A stretch of DNA of 64,000 bases from Elizabethkingia sp. YR214 (GTDB taxonomy: Bacteria > Bacteroidota > Bacteroidia > Flavobacteriales > Weeksellaceae). The position numbers and the translations under genes were made by a program. This document shows positions 8,928 to 16,527 of the stretch, piece by piece (position 1 is the first letter of the stretch; each line of letters begins with the position of its first letter). The stretch is from NCBI RefSeq assembly GCF_003058195.1, contig NZ_QBUH01000001.1, positions 310,001-374,000 on the forward strand. The letters are read 5' to 3'. The notes under the pieces are model-generated. The model ran no database searches, was not told the DNA's origin, and worked only from the letters and a program-made list of their open reading frames with translations.

Positions 8928-9914
8928 TTACTCGTTAAATAGCTTCTTAACAAAATCTTTTGCTTCAGAGATAGGATTTACCGCCAACTCTGAAGCATTT
9001 TTTTTATGTTCGTTGTAAGCATCTTCCAATTCTTTAGATGATCTTGTTTTACTCAGGATCAGTTCTTTAACCCAATAATCGAATCTCTTTTCAGCCTGCT
9101 GATGGCGTTCTTCTTCAAAAGTATTGTCTTTATGTTTCTGAAGAATATAATCTTCTATTCTTTCATAGCACTCTTCCAGTCCTTTCTTCTTTAAGGCAGA
9201 ACCTAAAATAACCGGAACTTTCCAGACTTTATTCTTATGTGTTATAAAATGTAGTGCACGCATCAACTCAAGTTTGGCGTTCTTCACTGCCGGGTTATTA
9301 TCTTCATCGGCTTTGTTAATGAAGATAATATCCACCATCTCCATTATGCCCCGTTTTATTCCCTGTAATTCATCTCCAGTACCGGAAACTTTCAGGAACA
9401 GAAAAACATCTGTAATATCCGCCACCATTACTTCACTCTGCCCTACACCAACAGTCTCAATTAATATATAATCATATCCTGCAGCTTCACAAATTAGCAT
9501 TGTCTCGAATGTTGTATTGGCTATTCCTCCAAGAAATCCACCACTAGGACTGGGCCGGATAAAAGCATTTGGATCTTTAGCCAGCTCTTCCATTCTTGTT
9601 TTATCCCCGAGGATACTCCCATGATTCAGACTACTGCTAGGATCTATTGCCAATACTGCAACTTTATTTCCTTTTTCAATAGCCAGTTTTCCGAAGCTTT
9701 CTATAAAAGTAGATTTTCCGGCACCCGGAACTCCTGTTATTCCTACTCTTACCGATTTTCCGGTAAAAGGCATGAGCTGTCTCAGAAGCTCTTCCGCTTG
9801 CACACGGTGTTCCGGTTTTTTGCTTTCAACAAGAGAAATAGCTTTTCCCAGCAATCGGGTATTATTGCTTCTGATTCCGTCAATAAGCTGTTCTGTAGAA
9901 AGCGTTTTAGCCAT
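8928..9914 (-). CDS. meaB: Methylmalonyl-CoA mutase-associated GTPase MeaB
   Basis: MeaB is a G3E-family GTPase chaperone that gates delivery of adenosylcobalamin to methylmalonyl-CoA mutase and protects it from inactivation. The 328-residue protein has the P-loop GVPGAGKST at residues 61-69, the AIDPSSS switch region near residue 90, the ETVGVGQSE G3 segment near residue 155 and the NKAD base-recognition motif near residue 200. Its client mutase gene lies about 4.4 kb away on the same strand, separated by the rtcB-prfH operon and a cytochrome gene. Confidence 0.95.
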   Translation of the reverse strand: MAKTLSTEQLIDGIRSNNTRLLGKAISLVESKKPEHRVQAEELLRQLMPFTGKSVRVGITGVPGAGKSTFIESFGKLAIEKGNKVAVLAIDPSSSLNHGSILGDKTRMEELAKDPNAFIRPSPSGGFLGGIANTTFETMLICEAAGYDYILIETVGVGQSEVMVADITDVFLFLKVSGTGDELQGIKRGIMEMVDIIFINKADEDNNPAVKNAKLELMRALHFITHKNKVWKVPVILGSALKKKGLEECYERIEDYILQKHKDNTFEEERHQQAEKRFDYWVKELILSKTRSSKELEDAYNEHKKNASELAVNPISEAKDFVKKLFNE

Positions 9915-9984
9915 ACTATATTCAGTCTGAACAACAAAAATACTAAAGAAACAGTAATTTACAGAATCCTATCTATAAAAAGAA

Positions 9985-10005
9985 ACCGGAAGAAAATCTT
10001 CCGGT
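9985..10005 (-). terminator. Terminator of the rtcB-prfH operon
   Basis: An 8-bp perfect stem (9985-9992 with 9998-10005) and a 5-base loop lie 15 bases after the stop of the TPR gene. On the minus strand it is followed by a T-rich tract. It separates the operon from meaB. Confidence 0.7.
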
Positions 10006-10020
10006 CAGTTTTAAAGCCTA

Positions 10021-10521
10021 TCAGGCCTTCTTTTTCTTTTTTCGGGATATTTTCCCTTTAAGAAATTTTTTACGGTCTTCAAGCTGATGTACCATTCCTT
10101 CGTCAAAGCTATGTTCCCTGACCTCTGATAGTATCTTTAACGCCTTTTTTATTTTCCCTTTTCGTTCCTTCAAGATAGATCTTAAGAAGAGAATATCAGC
10201 TTTATTGATTCCTTTCAGAGTAAGACTATAAGCAATAAGCTTTTCGGCTTCCTCATAATCTTCATTATGCAGCAGACACTTAATATAAAAATGGGGTATA
10301 CTGATACTGGTTACATCATTTTTCATAGCTTCCTCAAAGTATGCCTTCGCAGTATTATAATCTTTCAGTATTTCGGAATACACTCTGGCCATAAGGCAGA
10401 GGCTATCCGCATCCTGAGGATCATAAGACAAAGCATAATTCAGAGCTTCTACACAATCCGGTATACTGTAAGGATAATGGTCTAAAGCTTCAAAATAATA
10501 TTTGTTTTTAGTTAAGTTCAT
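10021..10521 (-). CDS. Tetratricopeptide-repeat protein, last gene of the rtcB-prfH operon
   Basis: This is a 166-residue cytosolic protein with no signal peptide. Repeated helix pairs fit TPR spacing: ALNYALSYDPQDADSLCLMA, then a YNTAKAYFEEAMKND repeat, then HNEDYEEAEKLIAYSL, then RKGKIKKALKILSE. It ends in a very basic tail with a run of five lysines. It overlaps prfH by 14 bases, which makes co-translation very likely. A TPR scaffold with a basic tail could contact RNA or the ribosome, but that is inference from context. Confidence 0.75.
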   Translation of the reverse strand: MNLTKNKYYFEALDHYPYSIPDCVEALNYALSYDPQDADSLCLMARVYSEILKDYNTAKAYFEEAMKNDVTSISIPHFYIKCLLHNEDYEEAEKLIAYSLTLKGINKADILFLRSILKERKGKIKKALKILSEVREHSFDEGMVHQLEDRKKFLKGKISRKKKKKA

Positions 10522-11206
10522 TTCTGTATTTTTTTAGCTCGCTTTTCAGGAATTGCCTTTGTTTTTTAAAGGATTTATCCTGATGATTTTTTTTAAAATC
10601 TGTTCCGGAATAAGTACGAATCGGACTTCCACGCTGCACCTGCATATGATTGCTCCAGGTCTCCTGCATTCTGCGCTGCATTTGCAAAATATGCTGTGCC
10701 ATAACCTTTTCCTTTAAACGTGTAACTGATTGTTTTTTATTCTCCAGCTGTGAACGGGAATCCTGTACAAAAACACTTTCTCCGGTTGGTATATGGGTCG
10801 CCCGAACTGCCGTATTTACTTTGTTTACATTCTGCCCTCCGCTTCCCTGACTGCGTGTTGTCTGAAACTGAATTTCTTTTTCATCAAAATGAAATTCTTC
10901 TGCATCTTCAATTTCAAATACTCCAACAAACCAGTTACTCCTTTTATGCAGCTTCCTGAATGTACTCTTTCCGACCCAACAAATACTCCCTAACCAGCTT
11001 TTCAGAAATGTTGTTAATTCTTTATCCTTTAAAAGCAGGGTCACGGATTTTAGTGTCAGGTTTTCATCACCGTTTTCACGATGAATAATTTTATAATCTA
11101 TTTTTTCTTGTTTCACTTCCTCCAGAAAAACCTTCAGAATTTTAGCGACTACCCACTGGCATTCTAAAGGTCCTCTTCCCGAGGTTATTTGTATGAGTTT
11201 TTCCAT
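10508..11206 (-). CDS. prfH: Peptide chain release factor homologue PrfH
   Basis: PrfH is a class I release-factor paralogue that keeps the peptidyl-tRNA hydrolysis GGQ loop but lacks the normal stop-codon recognition domain. Here the GGQ is at residues 123-125 in [14 protein letters not shown]. The protein is 232 residues, against about 355-365 for RF1/RF2. In other bacteria prfH is found beside rtcB, and that pair has been linked to rescue and repair of ribosomes whose 16S decoding region has been cut. It overlaps the upstream zinc-ribbon gene by 22 bases and the downstream TPR gene by 14, so it lies inside a compact operon with rtcB. Confidence 0.92.
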   Translation of the reverse strand: MEKLIQITSGRGPLECQWVVAKILKVFLEEVKQEKIDYKIIHRENGDENLTLKSVTLLLKDKELTTFLKSWLGSICWVGKSTFRKLHKRSNWFVGVFEIEDAEEFHFDEKEIQFQTTRSQGSGGQNVNKVNTAVRATHIPTGESVFVQDSRSQLENKKQSVTRLKEKVMAQHILQMQRRMQETWSNHMQVQRGSPIRTYSGTDFKKNHQDKSFKKQRQFLKSELKKYRNELN

Positions 11207-11778
11207 TTTTGTAAAATCTTTAAGATAGCGTCTCTGTTTTTCGCTTCTTTAATAAATGTTGGCAATCTTTCAACCATACGCATTTTGTATGGCAATCTGG
11301 TTCTCAGCTCAGAAGAGATATAGTTTTCCATTTCTAAAAGGTGCTCCATATTTCTAGCCCAGAATAAATTTCCTTTGAAATCTTCCTGAAAATAAAACGG
11401 GCATCCAAACACCTTATCACGAATCAGTCCTGCTTCTTTTGTAGAATAGTTCAGTACATATTTTTCTGTTTTGGACTGAATCTGAAATATAGAATCACAT
11501 GCTTCACACTTTACAGGCAGGCTTTCTGGTTTTGTTTTCAATCCTCTTTGTATATGGTGAATAAAATGTCCACATGCAGGACAATTGAGCTTTACGATTG
11601 CTTTATAAAACTCCAAATCTTCCTTCTTCTTTCTGAGATTACAGTGCTGACATTCCAGTACTGCATTTTTATCACACCCACATTTACTTTTTACTGTCGC
11701 ATCTTTTCCGCAAGACGGGCAGACAACCAGACAATCTTCGTGGTAGGCATAATATTGTTGTTTATATCTCTTTTTCAT
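11185..11778 (-). CDS. Uncharacterised multi-zinc-ribbon protein in rtcB-prfH operon
   Basis: This is a 197-residue cytosolic protein of unknown function. Its first half has paired cysteines suited to binding zinc: CPSC near residue 20, CGC near residue 33, CQHC near residue 43, CPAC near residue 66 and CEAC near residue 91. That would make two or three treble-clef or ribbon modules. The second half is helical and basic, with an RLPYKMRMVERLPTF stretch near residue 160 and no cysteines beyond one GCPFYF. It starts 27 bases after rtcB and overlaps prfH by 22 bases. Such ribbons are common in RNA- and ribosome-binding proteins, so an RNA-recognition role is a reasonable guess only. Confidence 0.8.
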   Translation of the reverse strand: MKKRYKQQYYAYHEDCLVVCPSCGKDATVKSKCGCDKNAVLECQHCNLRKKKEDLEFYKAIVKLNCPACGHFIHHIQRGLKTKPESLPVKCEACDSIFQIQSKTEKYVLNYSTKEAGLIRDKVFGCPFYFQEDFKGNLFWARNMEHLLEMENYISSELRTRLPYKMRMVERLPTFIKEAKNRDAILKILQKWKNSYK

Positions 11779-11805
11779 TTCTTTATTTTTTTTGTTAACA
11801 CAAGG

Positions 11806-13218
11806 CTACTTGTCCATTCTTACAATTCTTGGTTGAAATGTCCCCAGAATATCAACTAATTCACTTTGTGCATTCATTACTTCATAAATATCTTTATAAG
11901 CCATTGGAGCCTCTTCAGTATTCCCGCCCATTAGTGTCACATTTTTCAATTTCAGTTCTTTCCTGATATCACTTTGTGTGAAAAGGCTTTTGCATGCTCC
12001 TCTGGAATGAGCTCTTCCGGCACCATGTGAAGCTGAATGCAATGAATCCGGATTGCCTTTTCCACGGACAATAAACCCTTTCGCCGTCATGGATCCCGGA
12101 ATCATTCCCAGCTCATTTTCATTAGCCGGCGTTGCTCCTTTACGATGAACAATCACCTCTTTTCCGTTATGGATTTCTTTCCAGGCAAAGTTGTGATGAT
12201 TTTCTATTTTAGCTTTCACTCTTCCTCCTACAGCTTTAACCAATCTGCGGTGAATATCATCGTGACAGGCTGAAGCATAATCTCCGGCCAGACTCATTGC
12301 GGTCCAGTATTCTAGGCCCATATGAGTACTGAGATCTAGCCATGCAAACTGTTGTGCTTCCTTAGGCAGCGGACATTGCTCTACAGCGACTCTTGAGTAA
12401 TACTGAGCAATTTCCGCACCCAGACCACGGGAGCCGCTGTGAGACAAAATCCCCAAATATTTTCCTTTTGGAAGGCCGATTTGGTTATCTTCTTCCGTGA
12501 TTTCCACTTCACCAAATTCTACGAAATGGTTCCCTCCTCCGGATGTTCCCATCTGTTTAATAGCCTTTGCTTTCAGTCTTCGCAACACCGGAATCATTCC
12601 GAAAGTATCTCTTTCGAAGATCTCATGTTCAATATGAGACTTATGAGTTTCGTACATCCCGAATTTGGTATGTTCGGCCAATGCCTTTTCATATTTATCT
12701 CTTGCCCCGTCCAGATATGAAACTGGTGTATCCAGGATGCTAAGACTCATTCTGCAGCCAATATCCATCCCTACACCGTATGGAATTACAGCATTCTCTA
12801 CCCCCAGAACACCACCGATCGGAAGACCGTAGCCACTATGTGCATCGGGCATTAATGCTCCCTGAACCGATATTGGCAATTTTAGTGCTGTATAAAGCTG
12901 ATTCTTTGCTTCCTCTGAAATATTGTGTCCGAAAACCTGAAACGCAGCTCTTCGGCTATTCAGCATTCGTTTTTCAGTTTTTTTAGATAATAATAAAGCT
13001 TCTGCTATTTGTCCGAAACTTAGGTCTTTTTCATAGTTTTCCGGATGTAATAGAATTTCCTTTAAAAGAGATTTTACATAATGAATATTTTTGGTTGCAA
13101 AATTTCTTTTCATAACTTCCAGAGCAACATTAACACTCTGATTATTAGGATAGCCAATCTTTAATATATCTTTTCCTTTAAGTTTTAAATTTCCCATTGT
13201 ATTATTCTTTAAATTCAT
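11806..13218 (-). CDS. rtcB: RtcB-family RNA-splicing ligase
   Basis: RtcB joins RNA 2',3'-cyclic phosphate (or 3'-phosphate) ends to 5'-OH ends using GTP and manganese. The 470-residue protein has the family core. A PDAHSG motif lies near residue 125, the metal ligands Asp152 and Cys155 are in GVGMDIGCRMS, and GGGNHFVE and SHSGSRG follow. The HGAGR motif starts at His398 and contains the histidine that is guanylylated in characterised RtcB. An alternative start seven codons downstream (MGNLKL) is possible. The linkage to prfH indicates the RtcB2-like, rRNA-repair type rather than a tRNA-splicing role. No RtcR regulator is adjacent. Confidence 0.93.
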   Translation of the reverse strand: MNLKNNTMGNLKLKGKDILKIGYPNNQSVNVALEVMKRNFATKNIHYVKSLLKEILLHPENYEKDLSFGQIAEALLLSKKTEKRMLNSRRAAFQVFGHNISEEAKNQLYTALKLPISVQGALMPDAHSGYGLPIGGVLGVENAVIPYGVGMDIGCRMSLSILDTPVSYLDGARDKYEKALAEHTKFGMYETHKSHIEHEIFERDTFGMIPVLRRLKAKAIKQMGTSGGGNHFVEFGEVEITEEDNQIGLPKGKYLGILSHSGSRGLGAEIAQYYSRVAVEQCPLPKEAQQFAWLDLSTHMGLEYWTAMSLAGDYASACHDDIHRRLVKAVGGRVKAKIENHHNFAWKEIHNGKEVIVHRKGATPANENELGMIPGSMTAKGFIVRGKGNPDSLHSASHGAGRAHSRGACKSLFTQSDIRKELKLKNVTLMGGNTEEAPMAYKDIYEVMNAQSELVDILGTFQPRIVRMDK

Positions 13219-13309
13219 GATGCAAATACTTTAAGCAATGCATCGGCTATGCAGTCCACAAATTTTAAGGCCGCATTATTTTACTCAACTATACAAATAG
13301 TCGAAAAAG

Positions 13310-13335
13310 TTTATCACACTAAAATTTGTGATAAA
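13310..13335. promoter_or_regulatory. Inverted repeat upstream of the rtcB operon
   Basis: A perfect 9-bp inverted repeat (TTTATCACA at 13310-13318, TGTGATAAA at 13327-13335) with an 8-base spacer lies 92 bases upstream of the rtcB start. It is not followed by a T tract and is not part of the nearby terminator at 13391-13421. It is a candidate operator for a dimeric regulator, or a stem in the leader RNA. Confidence 0.45.
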
Positions 13336-13390
13336 AATTAATTTTGAAATAGAGATTCGGGGAAACTAAGTTTGAAATATTGCGCAATAA

Positions 13391-13421
13391 AAAACCCGAA
13401 ATCTCTACGACTTCGGGTTTT
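13391..13421 (-). terminator. Terminator of the 25-codon mini-gene
   Basis: A 10-bp stem (13391-13400 with 13412-13421) can be extended by three more pairs, with one G-U, to close on a 5-base loop. On the minus strand it is followed by TTTTTT. It lies 23 bases after the stop of the small peptide gene, so it ends that transcript before the rtcB operon begins. Confidence 0.85.
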
Positions 13422-13443
13422 GATATTTCATTGTACTGTTATT

Positions 13444-13521
13444 CTAAGAATGTACCAAACCACGAAGCCTCACCACCATAGGTGGCAATCCTGCTGAAGA
13501 GTTTTTCTGAAATCTGAACAT
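13444..13521 (-). CDS. Candidate 25-residue peptide gene (or leader/small RNA)
   Basis: A 25-codon open frame runs from an ATG at 13521 to a TAG at 13444. The peptide begins MFRFQKNSSAGLPP and ends VVRLRGLVHS; it is basic and has no signal peptide or cysteine. It has its own -7 box (TATATTTG) about 42 bases upstream and a strong terminator 23 bases downstream. The whole is therefore an independent transcript of roughly 170 bases. The RNA also contains a CCACC-TAT-GGTGG hairpin inside the frame, so a structured small RNA is an alternative reading. I do not know a function. Confidence 0.45.
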   Translation of the reverse strand: MFRFQKNSSAGLPPMVVRLRGLVHS

Positions 13522-13562
13522 TACTTCGTTGTTTTTAATTGGTTAAACTTTATTTTGAGCTG

Positions 13563-13570
13563 CAAATATA
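13563..13570 (-). promoter_or_regulatory. -7 box of the 25-codon mini-gene
   Basis: On the minus strand the bases read TATATTTG, an exact match to TAnnTTTG, placed about 42 bases before the ATG at 13521. A convincing TTG -33 element is not seen. The remaining gap up to 13730 is A+T-rich and holds only the upstream region of the cytochrome gene. Confidence 0.45.
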
Positions 13571-13730
13571 TTAATTTTTATAAAAACCGGTATATTTTTT
13601 TGTTATCAGCTGCTATACATCCTATTTTTTTATTCAGACTAAATAACAAATGCGTGTCAGACAGCCTTTCTCAGGCGATTTTATGGCTAAAACCTGTACA
13701 TTTAAATAACTAATTAATAAATAATAAGAT

Positions 13731-14033
13731 ATGAAAAAGACACTGATAGCAGGAGGACTAATGTTGTTTATATTTTCATGCAGCACTCGGACACAAGGTA
13801 CCGCCAGTACCGGAAAGCCGGTTTACAAGCTGACTGAACAACAATTTGCAGCTGCCAAAAATCTTTTTGAAACCCGATGTGGTAAATGTCATGATCTGCC
13901 AAAACCGGAAGATCATACAGCAGAAAAGTGGAAGCCTATTATGGATCAGATGGCTCCAAAAGCAAAACTAACCGATGAAGAGAAAAACTGGGTTCTTGCT
14001 TATGTAAGTACAAATGCAAAAAAACAGAACTAA
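13731..14033 (+). CDS. Small monohaem cytochrome c lipoprotein
   Basis: The 100-residue protein has a lipoprotein signal (MLFIFSC, Cys17) followed by a Thr/Ser-rich linker. It has one haem-c attachment motif CGKCH near residue 50 (FETRCGKCHDLPKPEDHT). A conserved-looking methionine follows in the IMDQMAP segment, the likely distal haem ligand. This is the size of a minimal class I cytochrome c tethered to a membrane, acting in periplasmic electron transfer. It is monocistronic with its own terminator. The partner oxidase or reductase is not in the window. Confidence 0.85.
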   Translation: MKKTLIAGGLMLFIFSCSTRTQGTASTGKPVYKLTEQQFAAAKNLFETRCGKCHDLPKPEDHTAEKWKPIMDQMAPKAKLTDEEKNWVLAYVSTNAKKQN

Positions 14034-14038
14034 AAAAT

Positions 14039-14077
14039 AATAAAAGAGCTGCCCTAAATAAGAGCAGCTCTTTTATT
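14039..14077. terminator. Terminator after the cytochrome gene
   Basis: A perfect 14-bp stem (14039-14052 with 14064-14077) encloses an 11-base loop, and the arms carry A and T runs. It can serve both the cytochrome gene and the convergent minus-strand gene ending at 14086. Confidence 0.85.
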
Positions 14078-14085
14078 TTGATATA

Positions 14086-14283
14086 TTACTTTCTATTCTT
14101 TACAAAGGATATCCCGTATACAATAAGAGTTGTAACTACAAAAAGTATTGTTAAAATTCTCAACACAAATCCTGACCAATAAAAGATATAGGGCAGATCT
14201 AATCCATAAATATTCTGTAAATAACCTCCGGCTATATAACAGAGTATACTTACCAAAATCAATATTAAAAATCTCTTTTTCAT
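14086..14283 (-). CDS. Small two-helix membrane protein
   Basis: This is a 65-residue hypothetical protein. A basic start (MKKRF) is followed by one hydrophobic helix at about residues 5-22, a short loop with aromatic residues, and a second helix at about residues 36-58, ending in a basic tail. It lies 13 bases downstream of the mutase gene on the same strand, so it is likely co-transcribed. No family was recognised; a second overlapping frame on this strand is less protein-like. Confidence 0.5.
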   Translation of the reverse strand: MKKRFLILILVSILCYIAGGYLQNIYGLDLPYIFYWSGFVLRILTILFVVTTLIVYGISFVKNRK

Positions 14284-14296
14284 ACCAGGTAATCAA

Positions 14297-16420
14297 TTAT
14301 TCCGCAGCAATCAGTTTCTCCAGAATCTCACATGCACATTGTGGCAGGTTTGTTCCCGGACCAAATATATGATCGGCACCGTTTGCATATAAGAATTCAT
14401 AATCCTGTTGTGGGATAACGCCACCTACAACAATGGTAATATCTTCTGCACCTAATTTTTTCAATTCTTCCACTACCTGTGGAACCAGTGTTTTGTGCCC
14501 TGCAGCAAGTGAGGAAACACCCAGAATATGAATATCGTTTTCCACTGCCTGTTTAGCTACTTCTTCCGGTGTCTGGAATAACGGAGCAACGTCCACATCA
14601 AAGCCCATATCTGCAAAAGCCGTAGCTACTACTTTTGCACCTCTGTCGTGGCCATCCTGTCCCATTTTCACAACCATTAAACGCGGTCTGCGTCCTTCGT
14701 ATTCTTCAAACTTTTGTGTCAGCTCAACAGCTTTAGCAAAGTATTCATTTTTAGATGCATTCATAGCGTAAACTCCCTGAATGGTTTTTATTTGTGCTTT
14801 ATATCTTCCGAATTCCCCTTCCAGAGCATCAGAAATTTCTCCTAAAGTAGCTCTTCTTCTCGCAGCTTCTATACTCAGTGCTAAAAGATTTCCCTTACCA
14901 GTTTTTGCACATTCTTTAATCTCATCGAGAACCTGTTCTACAGCCTGATTATCTCTTCCTGATTTTATGCTATTCAGTCTTTCAATCTGCTTTTGGCGTA
15001 CCAATGAATTATCAATATCCAGAATTTCAAATTGTGGTTGCTTCTGTTGAGTTCTGAAGCTGTTTACTCCGATTATAAATTCTTCGCTGCTATCAATTTT
15101 TGCCTGTTTTTTAGCCGCTGCTTCCTCAATTCTCATTTTTGGAATTCCGGCTTCAATAGCTTTAGTCATCCCACCTTCTTTCTCCACCTCATCAATGTAC
15201 TTCATAGCTTCATCAATCATCTGCTGGGTAAGACTTTCTACAAGGTAACTTCCACCCATCGGATCTACAACATCACATATTTTGCTTTCCTGCTGCAATA
15301 TAATCTGTGTATTTCTGGCAATTTTAGCAGAATAATCTGTAGGCAAGGCAATGGCCTCATCCAGTGCATTGGTATGCAAAGATTGTGTTCCGCCTAATGC
15401 TGAGGACAAAGCTTCGATAGCGGTACGGGTAATATTATTAAAAGGCTCTTGTTCTGTTAAACTCCATCCCGAAGTTTGGGAATGTGTTCTTAGAGCAAGG
15501 GATTTTGAATTTTGAGGTTTAAACTGCGCAATCAATTCGGACCAGATATATCTGGCCGCACGCATTTTGGCAATCTCCATAAAATGATTCATACCAATAG
15601 CCCAGAAGAAAGATAAGCGTGGTGCGAAATCATCGATATTCATTCCAGCCTGGATTCCGGTTCTTACATATTCTAACCCGTCAGCCAGCGTATAAGCCAT
15701 TTCCAGAACAGGTGTAGCTCCAGCTTCCTGCATATGGTAGCCTGAAATAGAAATAGAATTGAACTTAGGGATATTTTGTGAAGTATACTCGAATATATCG
15801 GCAATAATCTTCATAGATGGTGCTGGTGGATAGATATAGGTATTCCTTACCATAAATTCTTTCAGAATATCATTCTGGATGGTTCCCGAGAGGAGTTCCT
15901 GATTTACCCCTTGCTCTTCTGCAGCAACAATATAAAATGCTAAAATAGGCAGCACAGCACCATTCATAGTCATGGAAACGGAAATCTGATCCAGTGGAAT
16001 TTCATTGAAGAGGATCTTCATATCTTCTACCGAATCTATCGCCACTCCAGCTTTTCCAACGTCACCAACTACTCTTGCATGATCCGAGTCATATCCTCTG
16101 TGCGTTGCAAGATCAAATGCTACAGAAAGGCCTTTTTGCCCTGCTGCTAAATTTCTGCGGTAAAATGCATTGGACTCTTCTGCAGTAGAGAATCCTGCGT
16201 ATTGCCTGATTGTCCATGGTTTCTGAACATACATTGTTGTATATGGACCTCTGAGATAAGGAACTATCCCCGCCGAATATTCTTTATCAATCAAAGCCTG
16301 GGCATCGTCTGCAGAATACGAAGTCTTCATCTGAAGTCCGTCCTTCTCAAAATTATAATTTTCAAATGCTGAAGGCTTAATATCAAAATCAGGTTTCGGC
16401 GTCGTTATATGTTTTCGCAT
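14297..16420 (-). CDS. scpA: Methylmalonyl-CoA mutase, cobalamin-binding (large) subunit
   Basis: This adenosylcobalamin enzyme interconverts succinyl-CoA and (R)-methylmalonyl-CoA, linking the TCA cycle to propionate. The 707-residue protein has the N-terminal acyl-CoA mutase TIM barrel ([20 protein letters not shown] near residue 60, then the [13 protein letters not shown] substrate segment). The C-terminal B12 domain has DGHDRG at residues 589-594, where His591 is the cobalt ligand, followed by the SSLAAGH and VVGGVIP loops. The homologous small subunit is often encoded just upstream but is absent here. The protein could be homodimeric like E. coli Sbm, or the partner may lie elsewhere. 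meaB is on the same strand nearby. Confidence 0.95.
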   Translation of the reverse strand: MRKHITTPKPDFDIKPSAFENYNFEKDGLQMKTSYSADDAQALIDKEYSAGIVPYLRGPYTTMYVQKPWTIRQYAGFSTAEESNAFYRRNLAAGQKGLSVAFDLATHRGYDSDHARVVGDVGKAGVAIDSVEDMKILFNEIPLDQISVSMTMNGAVLPILAFYIVAAEEQGVNQELLSGTIQNDILKEFMVRNTYIYPPAPSMKIIADIFEYTSQNIPKFNSISISGYHMQEAGATPVLEMAYTLADGLEYVRTGIQAGMNIDDFAPRLSFFWAIGMNHFMEIAKMRAARYIWSELIAQFKPQNSKSLALRTHSQTSGWSLTEQEPFNNITRTAIEALSSALGGTQSLHTNALDEAIALPTDYSAKIARNTQIILQQESKICDVVDPMGGSYLVESLTQQMIDEAMKYIDEVEKEGGMTKAIEAGIPKMRIEEAAAKKQAKIDSSEEFIIGVNSFRTQQKQPQFEILDIDNSLVRQKQIERLNSIKSGRDNQAVEQVLDEIKECAKTGKGNLLALSIEAARRRATLGEISDALEGEFGRYKAQIKTIQGVYAMNASKNEYFAKAVELTQKFEEYEGRRPRLMVVKMGQDGHDRGAKVVATAFADMGFDVDVAPLFQTPEEVAKQAVENDIHILGVSSLAAGHKTLVPQVVEELKKLGAEDITIVVGGVIPQQDYEFLYANGADHIFGPGTNLPQCACEILEKLIAAE

Positions 16421-16527
16421 TACTATGTAGCTATTGGTAATGGTAAAAATATGAATTTTAATAGATAAGAAAACAATATTGCGTATCAGATTTTAAAGTA
16501 TTTTTACGTCGAAAAAAATGAAAAACT

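Noticed and set aside
10508-11206. prfH as a truncated pseudogene of RF1 or RF2
   Set aside because: The frame is intact, the GGQ region is well kept, a complete prfA is present at 18.3-19.4 kb, and the linkage to rtcB is that of genuine prfH.
14093-14296. 67-codon minus-strand frame overlapping the small membrane protein gene
   Set aside because: The other frame (14086-14283) has two clear hydrophobic helices and a basic start, so this one is taken as its shadow.
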